A DNA stretch of 64,000 bases. Origin: Coix lacryma-jobi var. lacryma-jobi. Lineage: Eukaryota > Streptophyta > Magnoliopsida > Poales > Poaceae. Every line of letters begins with the position of its first letter. Position 1 is the first letter of the stretch. The position numbers were made by a program, and so were the translations under genes. The notes beneath the pieces are model-generated. The model was given only the letters and a program-made list of their open reading frames with translations. It did not search any database and was not told the origin of the DNA. This document shows, piece after piece, positions 21,774 through 31,842 of this stretch. The DNA is taken from positions 117,517,204-117,581,203 of the forward strand of contig CM019827.1 in assembly GCA_009763385.1 (NCBI GenBank), written 5' to 3'.

Positions 21774-21876
21774 GGTCTAGATCATAGATCCGATCTGAAA
21801 AGTGGTGCCCGACTCCGGAAGAACCATGGAGCGAGGGAAAGTAACCGCTTGGCAGATCATGGTGTCGTAGCACACA

Positions 21877-21897
21877 CCCCCTACCTGGTGCGCCAAC
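21877..21897 (-). other. G: primer-binding site region
   Basis: In element orientation the LTR end CGTCGACA is followed by GTTGGCGCACCAGGTAGGGG. TTGGCGC-type sites of this form are usual in Tat-lineage grass elements. I do not assign the tRNA. Confidence 0.7.
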
Positions 21898-22032
21898 TGT
21901 CGACGAAATATGGTCGGTAGTCTACCGAGGTGTATGCCCAAGGTAGTAGATTGAGCGGTGGAGGCGTGCGAGACGTCTGCAAAGCGTAAACACAGGGACA
22001 AGAGACGGCGATTTAGACAGGTTCGGGCCGAC

Positions 22033-24615
22033 TGAAAGGTCCTTGTTTGGTTTTGGTAATTGAGTGACAACTTAGGTGGACTAATATGTGTTTGAAGTGA
22101 ATTACACAGGTGATTAGTCCACAGGTGATCATGTGTGAGCAACATATGCCATAGAGGAGAAATGGTTTGGAATATGTTGCAAGGCTCACACATGTGAAGA
22201 AGGAGCTTAATGCACATGAAACATGACATGTGGTCATGTGGCTAAGATGGTGAAGATCAAGGCAAGACTTGGCTTGATGGACCGGTTGTGAAGGTGAAGG
22301 GAAAGTTGGAGGCTTTGAAGCCGTTGGTACCGAGTGTCGGGAGGCTTGAGCAAAGACTTGGCGCCGAAGGACCGAAGCGATGGTGAAGAGCAAGTGATGT
22401 CAAGATCGATGGACCATGGAGGCCATGTGATGATATGAAGTGGATCATATCATTTGATGATAGGTTGGTGCATGTTTTGCATCAACACCGAAGGAGATGG
22501 AATGGAATGCGCAAGGCAAAGGTATACTTGTAGGGCATTTCATTTCACCGGTCATAGGTGTGTAGAGAAGATTATGACCGGGTTTAGGATAGATGGCCGT
22601 ACTATCAAGAGGAGAAAACTTGTTTGCATATCAGTCATCTAGTGCCACTTGAGCGATCTAACTTTGCGATGTTACTAGGATCGAGTGGCGTGGTAAGAGC
22701 AAGTGACAATCCTTTGGAAAATGATTGTGAAAATGCTAACACACATACACATGTTGTTGTACACTTAGTGGTGTTGGCACATTTGCAAAGGAGAATTTGT
22801 TGGAGAAGAAGTTGTGTTGAAAGGAGATGTGGAGAAGTGGGAGAAACTAGTGTATAGTCCCTCTCCCTCCTGCCTCGCAAGCTCGGCAGGATTCAGCGGT
22901 TTTCGGAGAAGTGAAGTGCTCTGGGAGCATCGGACGCTGGTCTGAGGAGCATCGGACGCTAGGCCAAGCGTCCGATGGCTAACCCTAGTTTCTGTCAGAT
23001 GCTGAAGGAGCATCGGACGCTGGCAACGGACGCTGAGGGTTCACTGTTGCAGAGTCCGATGCAGGTGACGTGGCGCGAGCGTGCTTTCCAGGGAGCATCG
23101 GACGCTGGCCTGCGTCCGATGTAGAACCATCGGACGTGTCCAATGTGTTTCTGCCCTCTCTGGAACCTCTCTAGTGTGTCATCGGACGCTGGGGTCGAGC
23201 GTCCGATGCTAGAGTCTCGGTGCGTCCGATGTGGCGCTATAGTGTGCTGTTTTGAGCAGAGGCATCGGAGCGTCCGAGGCTAGGCATCGGCGCGTCCGAT
23301 GCCACTTTAACTGGCACGCGAAGGAAAGTAGCTGTTGGGATCGCTCGGCTGAAGTTGAACGTGGGAGACACATGGCAAGCATCTGTGCATCGAACGCTGG
23401 CCTTAGCGTCCGATGGTCCCGTATGGAGCGTCCGATGCTAGCGCAGTTTGCCCAATGAAGGGGCATAACGACTAGTTAGCCTTTGGGGCTATTTATATCA
23501 TTGGTGGCCGGCCTTGGGCTGGATGTTGAGCACTCTAGAGCCTTTGTGGCTTGTGTGGATGTGCTAGGGAGCCCTCTAACTCGCTTGTGCTTGCTAGTGT
23601 GCGAATCGATAGCAAGTGAGTGATCGCTAGTGCGTTGCATTGAGAGATAGCATCGAGTGGCACTAGGTGATAGAGTTGCAAGCCAGTGGTGCTTGTTACT
23701 CTTGGAGGTTGCCACCTCCTAGACGGCTTGGTGGTTGTGTCTCCGTCGTGAAGCCCGCAAGAAGATTGTGCGTGGCTCCGGAGAAGGCTTTGTGGGGCAT
23801 TGTGCTCGCCCCGCGGGGATCGTGAAGAGCAACTCTAGTGGATTGAGTGTGTCATTGAGTTACCCTCACTTGTGGGTGAGCTCTTGCGGCGCTCGAGTGT
23901 CGAGCTAGGTGTGGTGCCTATTAGCCGCCGAACTACCAAAGTGTGTGGTCGACACAACGGGGACTAGCTTGGTGGCAACCAAGTGATCCTCGGGATAAAA
24001 TCACCGTGTCAACATTGTCTACATCTTCTCGGTGGTTTGCTATCTTCATTCACTAGCTTGTATTTCCATACTCATACTTGTGCTAGTGTTAGTTGCTGCT
24101 CTTGTGTAGCTATCTAGCTTGTGTAGCTTAAATAGTTGCTCTTGTAATTAGTTAGCTTGTGTAGCTTGCTAGTTACTTTCTTTGCTTGTGTAGCATAGAA
24201 GTTGATCCCGTGAGTGACTAGTTGACTTGTGGTCTTGCTAGTCACATTGCTTAGTTTGTGTAGCTATGTTAAGCTCACTAATTTGGCTTGTGTGGCCTTG
24301 TTATTGAGCATTGCTAGTGAGCTTAGGCTTTGTGCTTTTGCTTAGTGGCATGTGTAGGAGCTCCCCGGTGTTTGAAGTACTAGTTGCATAGGTTTATGTG
24401 ACCTTGCTTCTAGAATTGGTTAGGTGAGCTCTAACTAGCCCGACACCTTATTTGCATTGTTTAGGATCTTTTGTAAGGTGTCATAGAGTATAGGTAGAGG
24501 GGTGTAGTCTTGGCTAGACCGATAGTTTTAATTCCGCATTTGTTTCGGTTAGCCAGTGCGATTAATTTTAGAAAGGACTATTCACCCCCCTCTAGTCCGC
24601 CATCTCGACCCTTCA
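22033..24615 (+). mobile_element. Solo LTR (copia-like), 2583 bp
   Basis: It starts TGAAAGGTCC and ends GACCCTTCA, an inverted terminal pair, and has no internal region. A TATA-like CTATTTATA lies near 23489. The segment 23500-24600 is rich in GCTTGTGTAGCT-type repeats. The end (CACCCCCCTCTAG, then CGACCCTTCA) is typical of grass copia LTRs. Flanking 5-mers (CCGAC left, CTAGC right) do not match, so there is no clear TSD. It lies inside the G LTR, whose sequence resumes at 24616. Confidence 0.65.
22915..23450. repeat. CATCGGACGCT motif array in the solo LTR
   Basis: About a dozen copies of CATCGGACGCT or its complement AGCGTCCGATG occur in both orientations, many close enough to pair. They lie upstream of the TATA-like sequence of this LTR. 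The same word is found in the unrelated copia LTRs X2 and C. Confidence 0.85.
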
Positions 24616-24950
24616 CTAGCAAGTCACCGTAATACCCTACGTCCTGTGTTCTGGTGGCTGGTTTGTATTGATGGATTGGAATATGGCGTGTGTTTGGAGG
24701 GGATCCCTGCTCGCCTTATATAGCCGGGGAGCAGGGTTACAACATGCCGAATCCTAACAGATTACAATCGGTTCCTTTTGGCAAGGAATCCAGGTCTATC
24801 TATTCGGATCTTCCTTGTCGGGCAAGTCATCAGGAGAGTCCTTGGCGGCCACGACGGCCTGGTCGCGGGCCGCAAGGCCTTCTAGTTGGGCCGTGTCTGT
24901 AGGAGAGCCCAAGTCGTGCCATGGGGGTATACAGATGTAATATCCCCACA

Positions 24951-25401
24951 GGGAGTTTTTCTGCCTGCTTCGAATCGGCTTTTATTTGATATCTATCTTT
25001 TAGCTAGTTGCGTTGAGCCTCTGTGCCTCTATCTTGAGGGACTAGCAGTAGCTGCTTCTTATGCAATCTTTGTTTGGTATCGAGCTTTCAGCTAGTGGTG
25101 TTGAGCCCCTTCTGCCTCTTCTTGAGGACTAGCTTGTTTCTGACTTGGTTGCGTCGAGTTGTTGCCCATGTCTTTGGGAACCAAGTTTTGTGCTTCGATT
25201 TTGATCGAGTTTTGCTCTCTGAAGAGTTGTTGCTCTGATCTCTTGCTTGGTTGTGTCGAACCGTTGCCCATGTCTTTGGGGACCAAGCTTCGCTTATCTC
25301 GATTTGTTCTTATTCGGCCTTTTCTCTGGCTTTTGGACATCTCGAGTGAGTTTTCTCCTTCTACCCAATTCTTCTTTCTCTTTCTTTTGATTATGGTTAC
25401 T
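24951..25401 (+). other. 3' internal remnant of the X1 copia element
   Basis: T-rich non-coding DNA with two related blocks (GTTGCCCATGTCTTTGGG at about 25163 and 25264) lies between the end of G and the PPT of the next LTR. It is read as the 3' untranslated end of the copia element into which G inserted. No coding is recognised. Confidence 0.5.
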
Positions 25402-25434
25402 ATGAGTTGACGATGAACTCATCAAGGGGGAGAT
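25402..25434 (+). promoter_or_regulatory. X1: stem-loop and polypurine tract
   Basis: ATGAGTT (25402-25408) and AACTCAT (25416-25422) form a perfect 7-bp stem with a 7-nt loop, directly followed by CAAGGGGGAGAT, a standard copia PPT, and the LTR start at 25435. Confidence 0.8.
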
Positions 25435-25873
25435 TGAGAACACAAGGTTGATATGCCCTTGTGGTTCCCTTCCTGAGTGATGAGTGATCGATCAACGAGC
25501 AACATGTCTCTTGGTTGTGTTGATGTGTAGGTGTGGAGCTCGGACAGTGGTCGAAGGTGAGGTGAAGGTCAAGTAGGGACGTGTCGTGCCGATGGACCGG
25601 GAGCGGTGAAGGGCGGACGTGGAGCTTGGACCGACGGATCGGGAGACCTGAGGACCAGCTGTGGTAGCTGGCACGTGGCGTCAACAAGCGAGAGCACATG
25701 GGGATGTGCGGTGCATCGGCCGAGTCGGGAGGAAGGTGATGGCGTCGTGACACTTGGCGGGAGGCCGAGAAGGATGGCGAATGCACTGTGCCCGGCGTGG
25801 AGGCTGGACATGCTCCGGCATCGGTGCTGGAACTCGGGGTGTGCGAACCACATCCCGTCTATGGCACGGGTTT

Positions 25874-26119
25874 GGTAGTTGAGCCTCAAAAAACTACCCT
25901 CGATGGTTTCCGAGTTTGGGCCTCAAAACTCGGGGTGGCCGGTTTCCGAGTTTGGGCCTCAAAACTCGGCATGGACGGTTTCCAGGTTTGGGCCTCAAAA
26001 CCTGGGTGCGCGGGTTTCTGAGTTTGGGCCACAAAACTTAGCCGGAGGACAGGTTTCCCGGTTTCAGCCTCAAAACCGGGCGAAGGCACAGGTTTCCCGG
26101 TTTCGGCCTCAAAACCGGG
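25874..26119. repeat. X1: U3 array of seven covarying hairpins
   Basis: Units start at 25874, 25910, 25946, 25982, 26018, 26057 and 26096, so the period is 36, 36, 36, 36, 39, 39. Each 24-25-nt unit is a stem (e.g. CCGAGTTT/AAACTCGG, CCAGGTTT/AAACCTGG, CCCGGTTT/AAACCGGG, GGTAGTT/AACTACC) around a conserved GGCCTC-type loop. Stem sequence changes between units while pairing is kept. Confidence 0.9.
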
Positions 26120-26984
26120 GGGAGGTCCGCAAAAAGGATGGTCGACGCGTGGCGGCGTTAAGAGGCTGGCGCGGCGGCGCAGCTATTCGCGAGGTAGGCG
26201 CGGCGGTCGACGGGGCGGCACGTGGCGACATCCTGAGGCTTGCGTCGAGGCGAAGCTAAGGATGAGATGGGCGCGTGGCCGTCGGATCATCACCAAGCAG
26301 AGTTGGACCGTGATACCCCTAGGGTTGGCCGCTTCGCTCTTGTATCTAGGAGTAGAAGGGGGTTATTGTATTAGGCTATAAATAAGAGAAGCACCCCTCC
26401 TCTCTATCTATCCTAGCAGTCATTTGTTCTTGAGCTCTCTCTCTCTCTAGCCTTCGCTTAGGTTCTATTCATACCTCGCTGCTAGCAATCCGCAGAGACG
26501 GGAATCATACCTCTGTGTATTTGGATCTTTTGAGGAAACGAGACCATATTCTCGTTGTCTCCTCGTGTGGAGGAATTTCGGCTGAAATCGAATCGAATCG
26601 TGTCTTGTGTTTCGTGTTCTTCACATTTTGGTTTTTCATCTCCCGGGGATTTGCCTCGTTCTCCCTCTTCGTGAGATGATTTTCGATTCCACTTGAATCA
26701 ATTTGTTCTTGGTCGTGAGTCCCTTCTTTCTACCAAAGGAATTCTCTTCTAACCTCACGAATCAATAGATCGGGTTGATTTCGCGTTCGTTCTTCGTTCT
26801 TTCCCCTTTCCGGTGATCCTCGGATTTCTCTTGATAGTCTTGGTTTGGTGCGATGATTTCTTAGGATTAGCACCCCAATACGTAGAGGAAAACATAGGAA
26901 GAGTTTGATCGAAGTCTCTTTTGATTTGGTGAAGTTTTGATCGAATTGCCTTTTGTCCCGAGCAGTTTTTCTGCTCTCTGTTCA

Positions 26985-27250
26985 TCCGCGTACAGTCCGC
27001 GCCCCCAGCGGCGGACAGTCCGGGACTCGGGACTCAGCAGGATCAGAACAGCCCAGCGCAACACTGTTCTCTGTTTTGTGAACGGCGGACAGTCCGTAGT
27101 ACAAACTCACGGACAGTCCGGGACTAGTCCAGAACTGTTTCAGAACAGTCTATTTTGGACTCGGTTGCCGGCGGACAGTCCGCACTTCCAGTCGCGAACA
27201 GTCCGGCGTTCACCGGACAGTCCGGGACTCTAACCTCGGACAGTCCGCGA
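26985..27250. repeat. X1: CGGACAGTCCG palindrome array in R/U5
   Basis: Eight or more copies of GGACAGTCCG or half sites lie downstream of the TATA box, hence in the transcribed leader. Palindromic motifs of this class are known from Sirevirus LTRs. Confidence 0.8.
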
Positions 27251-27490
27251 ATCTGCAACTTGTGCAGTTTTGCTCTGAGGCTTTGGCAGTTGGTTTTAAG
27301 GTTTCTCCGGGGGTTCCGCTGTACCACTAGGACATCTCCTAGGGTATCCACCTACTCGTAGGTCGTGAACTCTTCGGTCGTGTCGAGTCTTAGCTTTTGG
27401 GGCGATTTTCTGGGACAAGGGCCATTCTATTCACAAGTTGAATTTGAGGCTCCCATTCACCCCCCCTCTGGTCGCTAATCCGGTCCTTCA

Positions 27491-28276
27491 AACAGGAACA
27501 GAAGAAGAAAGAATAAGGCTACACAACCACATCAAGACACAGTATGGATGGTGAACTCTGTCCAAACAGAGAGTGACCACCTTCTTCCATCACCATACCT
27601 CGCCAAGAGAGACAACCCAAGCGTACCCACCATCGATTGCAAGATCGAGGGAAGTACATTCCGCAAGACGTTCTGCGACATCGGATCAAGTGTTAACATA
27701 ATGTCTAAGGTAACATATGAATACTTATATAAAAATAGACCTATGTGTCAAACATATGTGCAGCTGCAGCTGGCGGACCAAACTTATCGATTTCCGGAGG
27801 GAGTAGTAAAAGACGTAATGATCCAAATTGAAGACTACTACGTTCCCACCGACTTCATGCTACTAGACATGGGAAGAGAAGACGATATTCACATCATCCT
27901 AGGAAGACCCTTCCTCAACACCACTGGCGCCGTCATCTACATGAGATCTGGAGAGATCCACTTCCAATTTCCAAGGGAGAAGGTGCACTGTTACTTTAAT
28001 AGCTATGCCACTAATGTACAGAAAAAGAAGAATCACTCAAGGAGGAGGCGCCGCACATCCCAACGCAACAAGAATCGACCAATCAAGGATGGATGGGCTG
28101 ACTATGAAGGAGAAGTCACCAGGAGTGACGATATCCCATTAAAAGAAATAAAGGACGATGAAGTAAAGGAGACAAGTCAACCAGTCAAGCGGGTGTGGAA
28201 AAAGAAAGATATTTCTAGTGACGTGCAATCATCGAGGTCCTCCTCAGGATCTGCCGATGCACCCAAGGAAGAATGA
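27491..28276 (+). pseudogene. Y: gag C-terminus and protease
   Basis: The frame is open from the insertion edge at 27491 (basic NRNRRRKNK) through to the stop at 28276. The protease has FCDIGSSVNIMSKVTYEYL and VDVA-like ILGRPFLNTTG; the Asp is intact. A basic RRRRRTSQRNK stretch and an acidic Ser-rich tail follow. This is the same layout as the C-terminus of the D polyprotein. It is truncated at the left by X1, so only about the last 260 residues remain. No pol follows. Confidence 0.8.
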
Positions 28277-30011
28277 AGAGCATATAAGGAGTCTTGTTCG
28301 ATAGACTATAAACGTCGAATCCTCGCCGAAAGGTAACTCGGTAGTTATTCATATTCATTAGCATTAAATTCATTATTGCATAATTAGTAGAATCAACATA
28401 ATCATTTTACTGTTAGTATCATATTTACTTCTTAGCAATTATATCTGCATTAGAAAACAAAATAAAAATATGAAAAACTCTAAGCCCCATGAGAATATTA
28501 CACTTTCTGTGGAGGCATAAAAATAAAAATATACATTTACATATTTACTTCTGCATTGCATACATCCATAAAAACAAACAAAAATCTAAAAAGAGACTCT
28601 ATGAAACACTGCTGAAACTCTGCTTAGTGGAAAGGTAGAACATAAATAATCTTAAGAGCTTTAAGACAACTAGGCAAATGGGAGGAATGTTTATCACTAA
28701 CGCTTAATCAAGTTCCACTAGTTGTGTTGTCTATCTTTGAAATCAGTAGGAAGAGAAAAAGAGAAGGTCTTAAGAAACCACTATTGGTCCACTCGAGAGA
28801 AGACCACATCAAGATCCAGCTTGGAGGAAGGCACCCTCAGTTATCACGATAAGTATCACGACTTTTTACTATTATTAGTTCGGTTTAGTAAGATCAGGTT
28901 AGTAAACAAAGAAACTCATATAAAACTAAATAAAGATATTATATAATGAATAAATGTCTAGGTGAATATAAACTTAATTTTGCTCATAATGAAAATGATG
29001 AATAATTGCTCTGTCGTAATCCCTTTTAAGTACCTAGTGTTCAAACTTAAGTTTTCTTGAGTTTTAGACAAAGCTGTTCTGAATAAACTCTAAACCTGAA
29101 ACCTATGGTTTGTAAATGCTTGATCTAAAGTCTAGATAATTGTGAGATATGATATAAAAAGGTTTGAGCTATTGTTTATCTAATTCCTAGAGATACTAGA
29201 GTTCTGGAGATTTAAACTTTGAAAAGATTAAAAACACATGATGAGATCATGTATGACATAACATGAATTCCTACCTAGAGCCATTAATATGATCTTAAGA
29301 TAAGGCTACTTGCTTTGTTCTAAGTTTTTAGTTATGGTTGAGAAATTTATCATGCTCTAGAGATCAAGAATGTTTTATTAAAAGATTCACTCTTCCGAAG
29401 TATTATTGTGTTTGAGGCATGGGACTATGCAAAAGTATAAAAGGAGGAAATAAAAAGGGACAAGTGTCTGACTACCTCAAAAGAAAAGAAAAAGAGTTAT
29501 GATAAAAATATGAAAAAAAGAGAATGATAGCCCATGGTCCCTCTAATTACAATATGCCAGCAAGAGATGACAAATTTCAAAAGTTCTAAGTTCTTGATCT
29601 ATGAGTATGACATTTTTCTCCCTAACTTTAACTTTGGCTTGGTAAGATATGCTATTCACTTCTTAAAAGCTCTAGATATATATTCATAGAAAAGAAGGAA
29701 AATGCATCAGTGAGGAATCATAAAATATAAAAGAGCGATTTTAGAGTGTCATACAGTAAAATCTCTGATTTTTATTTTGAAAATATATAAAAACTCCAGA
29801 ATGAAGGTTGATCAAAGAGTTAGAGATACAGTGCTTAACTTGATTGTTCTATCTTTCAATTGTTTAAAGACCCAGGTGAAGGCAAAAGCTCCATAGTCAA
29901 AGGTAATTTGAGTAAGTCAGAATAGTTAACTCTAGTCCAAGGGAAGATTTTTGAACATATGTACCTCTGAGGTGTGAAAGCATAGTAGCAATTCTTGATT
30001 CATCATGTTTA
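28277..30011 (+). other. Y: long non-coding 3' region conserved with Z
   Basis: About 1.7 kb without a gene. Several blocks are recognisably shared with the Z 3' region: AGATCCAGCTTGGAGGAAGG-like text near 28815 (Z 60767), TGCTTGATCTAAAGTCTAG near 29117 (Z 61209), GGGACAAGTGTCTGA near 29458 (Z 61527), and TGTTCTATCTTTCAATT near 29843 (Z 61889). Confidence 0.7.
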
Positions 30012-30049
30012 TTTGCTAAGGGACTAGCAAAAGGTAAGCTTGGGGGAGT
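30012..30049 (+). promoter_or_regulatory. Y: stem-loop and polypurine tract
   Basis: TTTGCT (30012-30017) and AGCAAA (30026-30031) form a 6-bp stem with an 8-nt loop, followed by AAGGTAAGCTTGGGGGAGT and the LTR start. Confidence 0.8.
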
Positions 30050-31842
30050 TGTTGACACTGATTATCTATCACAATTAAAGGACAAATAAATATGAAAAGG
30101 GTATGAATTCAATCACCAACAAAGGATTAGGGTTTCAATTGACAATATTCCACAAGTTTTCATGAACTGTGGTTCTGCACGCACTAAACCAGGAAATCAA
30201 CACAGATAGCTTCCCCTAGAAGGAAACCAACAGAAGATAACTGAATCGACGCTTCACGAGTATTCTAGAAGGATCTAGAGGACACCAGAAGATACCAGGA
30301 GGTCGGGCACCGCGAGACCCAGCCAGGTGGGACCGACCGGTCCCACCATGAGACCGACCGGTCGACCCCTGGGCCCGCTAGACTCCGCCTTCTGGAATCT
30401 TCCTCCACCGCCTACGAGGATGTATCTCAGCCGTACCTAAGGTCGGTTTGATCCAACGGCCACGGTTCCTCGCCCAGGGCTATATAAGCAGCCCCAGACC
30501 CCCCTCTCCAGAGCATCAATCAGATCAGGGTTTGATTACATTCATCATCAGATCAGGCTACCACTAGAGAAGGAGATCAAATTTGCATCAGACGGCGGAT
30601 AGTTAGATAGAATAGGATTAGAGGAGGCAAGCGTCGCTTGGATTCCGGATCTAGTCACGAGAAGGCTCGGTGAACCCAAGATCTTCTCTCTTGTATTAAC
30701 ATTATGGATCTATTTCATAATTTCTCATCTAGTTCATCTTTGTTCATCATTGTTTATGTTCTAGTTCATCGTCTAGTTCTAGTTCATCGTCTAGTTCATC
30801 GTCTAGTTCATAATCCAGTTCTAGTTCATGTTCTAGTTCGTACTTCAGTTCTTCTCGATGATCTAATTCACCTTATTGTTTGTCTTATTGTTCTAGAAAG
30901 CAATACAATTGATATGACTAAGACATCAACCATTATATTCTTAATTATATTGTTTATAGTCTCCTTTGATTATATATTTGGCATAGATAGTTCATCATTA
31001 TGTTTATACTCATGTTCATATAGCGCTCATCTTAATGATCATTGGGTGGGTGATAGATGCTGTGTAGGCGTGGTGCTTATACACTATTTATCTGCGAATA
31101 CATCCTATGTTCCAGATAGAGTGGTAGATCGCGGGTGTGATATTCCTGTTGAGTCCTTTGTATTCCACCTCCCGAATATAGTGTTCAGTATGGCTCAGTT
31201 AACTCATGGTTTAGGGGTTACTCTGTTTGGCACCTGTACTATGGAGTTGCTTCTTGATTATAAATATAATATGACCTAGCCTATGATTGCCAAATATGTT
31301 TGCACTAATCAAAGTATGCTATGACTTGTAATTAGAATAAGTTAGGAATGTTTCTATTTAATGCCTATTCTAATCATCACTTGTTAGGTAGTACTGTTCT
31401 AAGTTTATCTTTGATTGATCTGCTCTCTGTTACCATTTATCATTATTTATCATTCATCATTCTACTATCTGATCTCTGTTTAGAGTAATGAGTGTGTTAT
31501 CAGTCTTTATCATAAGTGTGTGCCTCATTAATTGATGTTAAGTCCTCATTAATGTAATACCATCATACTATGAATTGATTAGTCTCTAGGCTAAATATAA
31601 ATAATGATACCTGAGACTAGCTTGGGTGAAATGCTTCTACAACGGGTATATTTATCTGTGCACTTGCGGGTAAATATTTATCTTTAAATCCAGTGCCTTG
31701 ATATAATTACATTGCTAGCTTCATGTTAGGGATGACAACTTGACGTTAAGTGAAGTTAGTAGTGTCCCGTACACTCTTTAGTGCCTTCAATAGATTATTA
31801 TCCGGTTCATTCTTAGGGTGATTCCATTAAGGAGTGTCAACA
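30050..31842 (+). mobile_element. Y: 3' LTR, 1793 bp
   Basis: It starts TGTTGACACT and ends AGTGTCAACA, a perfect 10-bp terminal inverted repeat. U3 holds palindromes GGGACCGACCGGTCCC (near 30329) and ACCGACCGGT (near 30353), about 130 bp before TATA (GGCTATATAAGC near 30478). After TATA comes a degenerate CTAGTTCAT repeat (30703-30880). A 191-codon open frame at 30704-31279 crosses this repeat and looks incidental. Confidence 0.85.

Larger units (their letters stand above)
21898..24950 (-). mobile_element. G: 5' LTR, interrupted by a solo LTR
   Basis: On the plus strand the LTR starts TGTCGACG at 21898 and ends ATCCCCACA at 24950. It is split by 22033-24615, leaving 135 + 335 = 470 bp. In minus orientation a TATA box (GGCTATATAAGG, near 24715) lies between U3 and R. 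No matching 3' LTR is present; it should lie left of the window beyond E. The 5 bp after 24950 (GGGAG) would be one TSD copy. Confidence 0.7.
25435..27490 (+). mobile_element. X1: 3' LTR of a Ty1/copia element, 2056 bp
   Basis: It starts TGAGAACAC after a PPT and ends CGGTCCTTCA. A TATA box CTATAAATA lies at 26376-26384. U3 has a seven-unit hairpin array (25874-26119); the region after TATA has a CGGACAGTCCG array. The LTR type is shared with X2, C2, X4 and C, which carry copia gag and iMet PBS; it is probably Sirevirus/Maximus-like (inference). Its right edge abuts gag-protease of Y, so this element is inserted in Y. Confidence 0.8.
27491..31842 (+). mobile_element. Y: right part of a Ty3/gypsy (Athila-type) element
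   Basis: Y holds gag-protease, a long non-coding region, a stem-loop plus PPT, and a 3' LTR. Its left part is cut off by the X1 copia element and continues outside the window. No RT or integrase lies between protease and PPT, so Y is a deletion derivative or a non-autonomous family. It is inserted in the gag of C2, which resumes at 31843. Confidence 0.8.

Noticed and set aside
21324..21780. A separate host gene at the right end of the G coding region.
   Set aside because: It lies between the PBS and gag of G and is more simply the gag N-terminus in a shifted frame.
22028..24620. A TSD for the 22033-24615 LTR.
   Set aside because: CCGAC and CTAGC share too few positions; the boundaries rest on the LTR termini and on the resumed G LTR sequence only.
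25874..26119. A 12-13-residue tandem peptide repeat (VSEFGPQN type) open on the plus strand across the hairpin array, with a mirror frame on the minus strand.
   Set aside because: The 36/39-nt period is a multiple of three, so frames stay open by default. Stem changes are compensated at the nucleotide level and give non-conservative residue swaps, and the array lies upstream of the LTR TATA box. Pairing explains it better than coding.
25874..26119. Resemblance to a CRISPR-like array (regular 36-nt spacing).
   Set aside because: There are no unique spacers, the units are palindromes inside a plant LTR, and the same array recurs in every LTR of the family.
30704..31279. A 191-codon open frame with many hydrophobic residues inside the Y LTR.
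   Set aside because: Half of it is the translation of the CTAGTTCAT repeat, and it has no counterpart at the same place in the W and Z LTRs.
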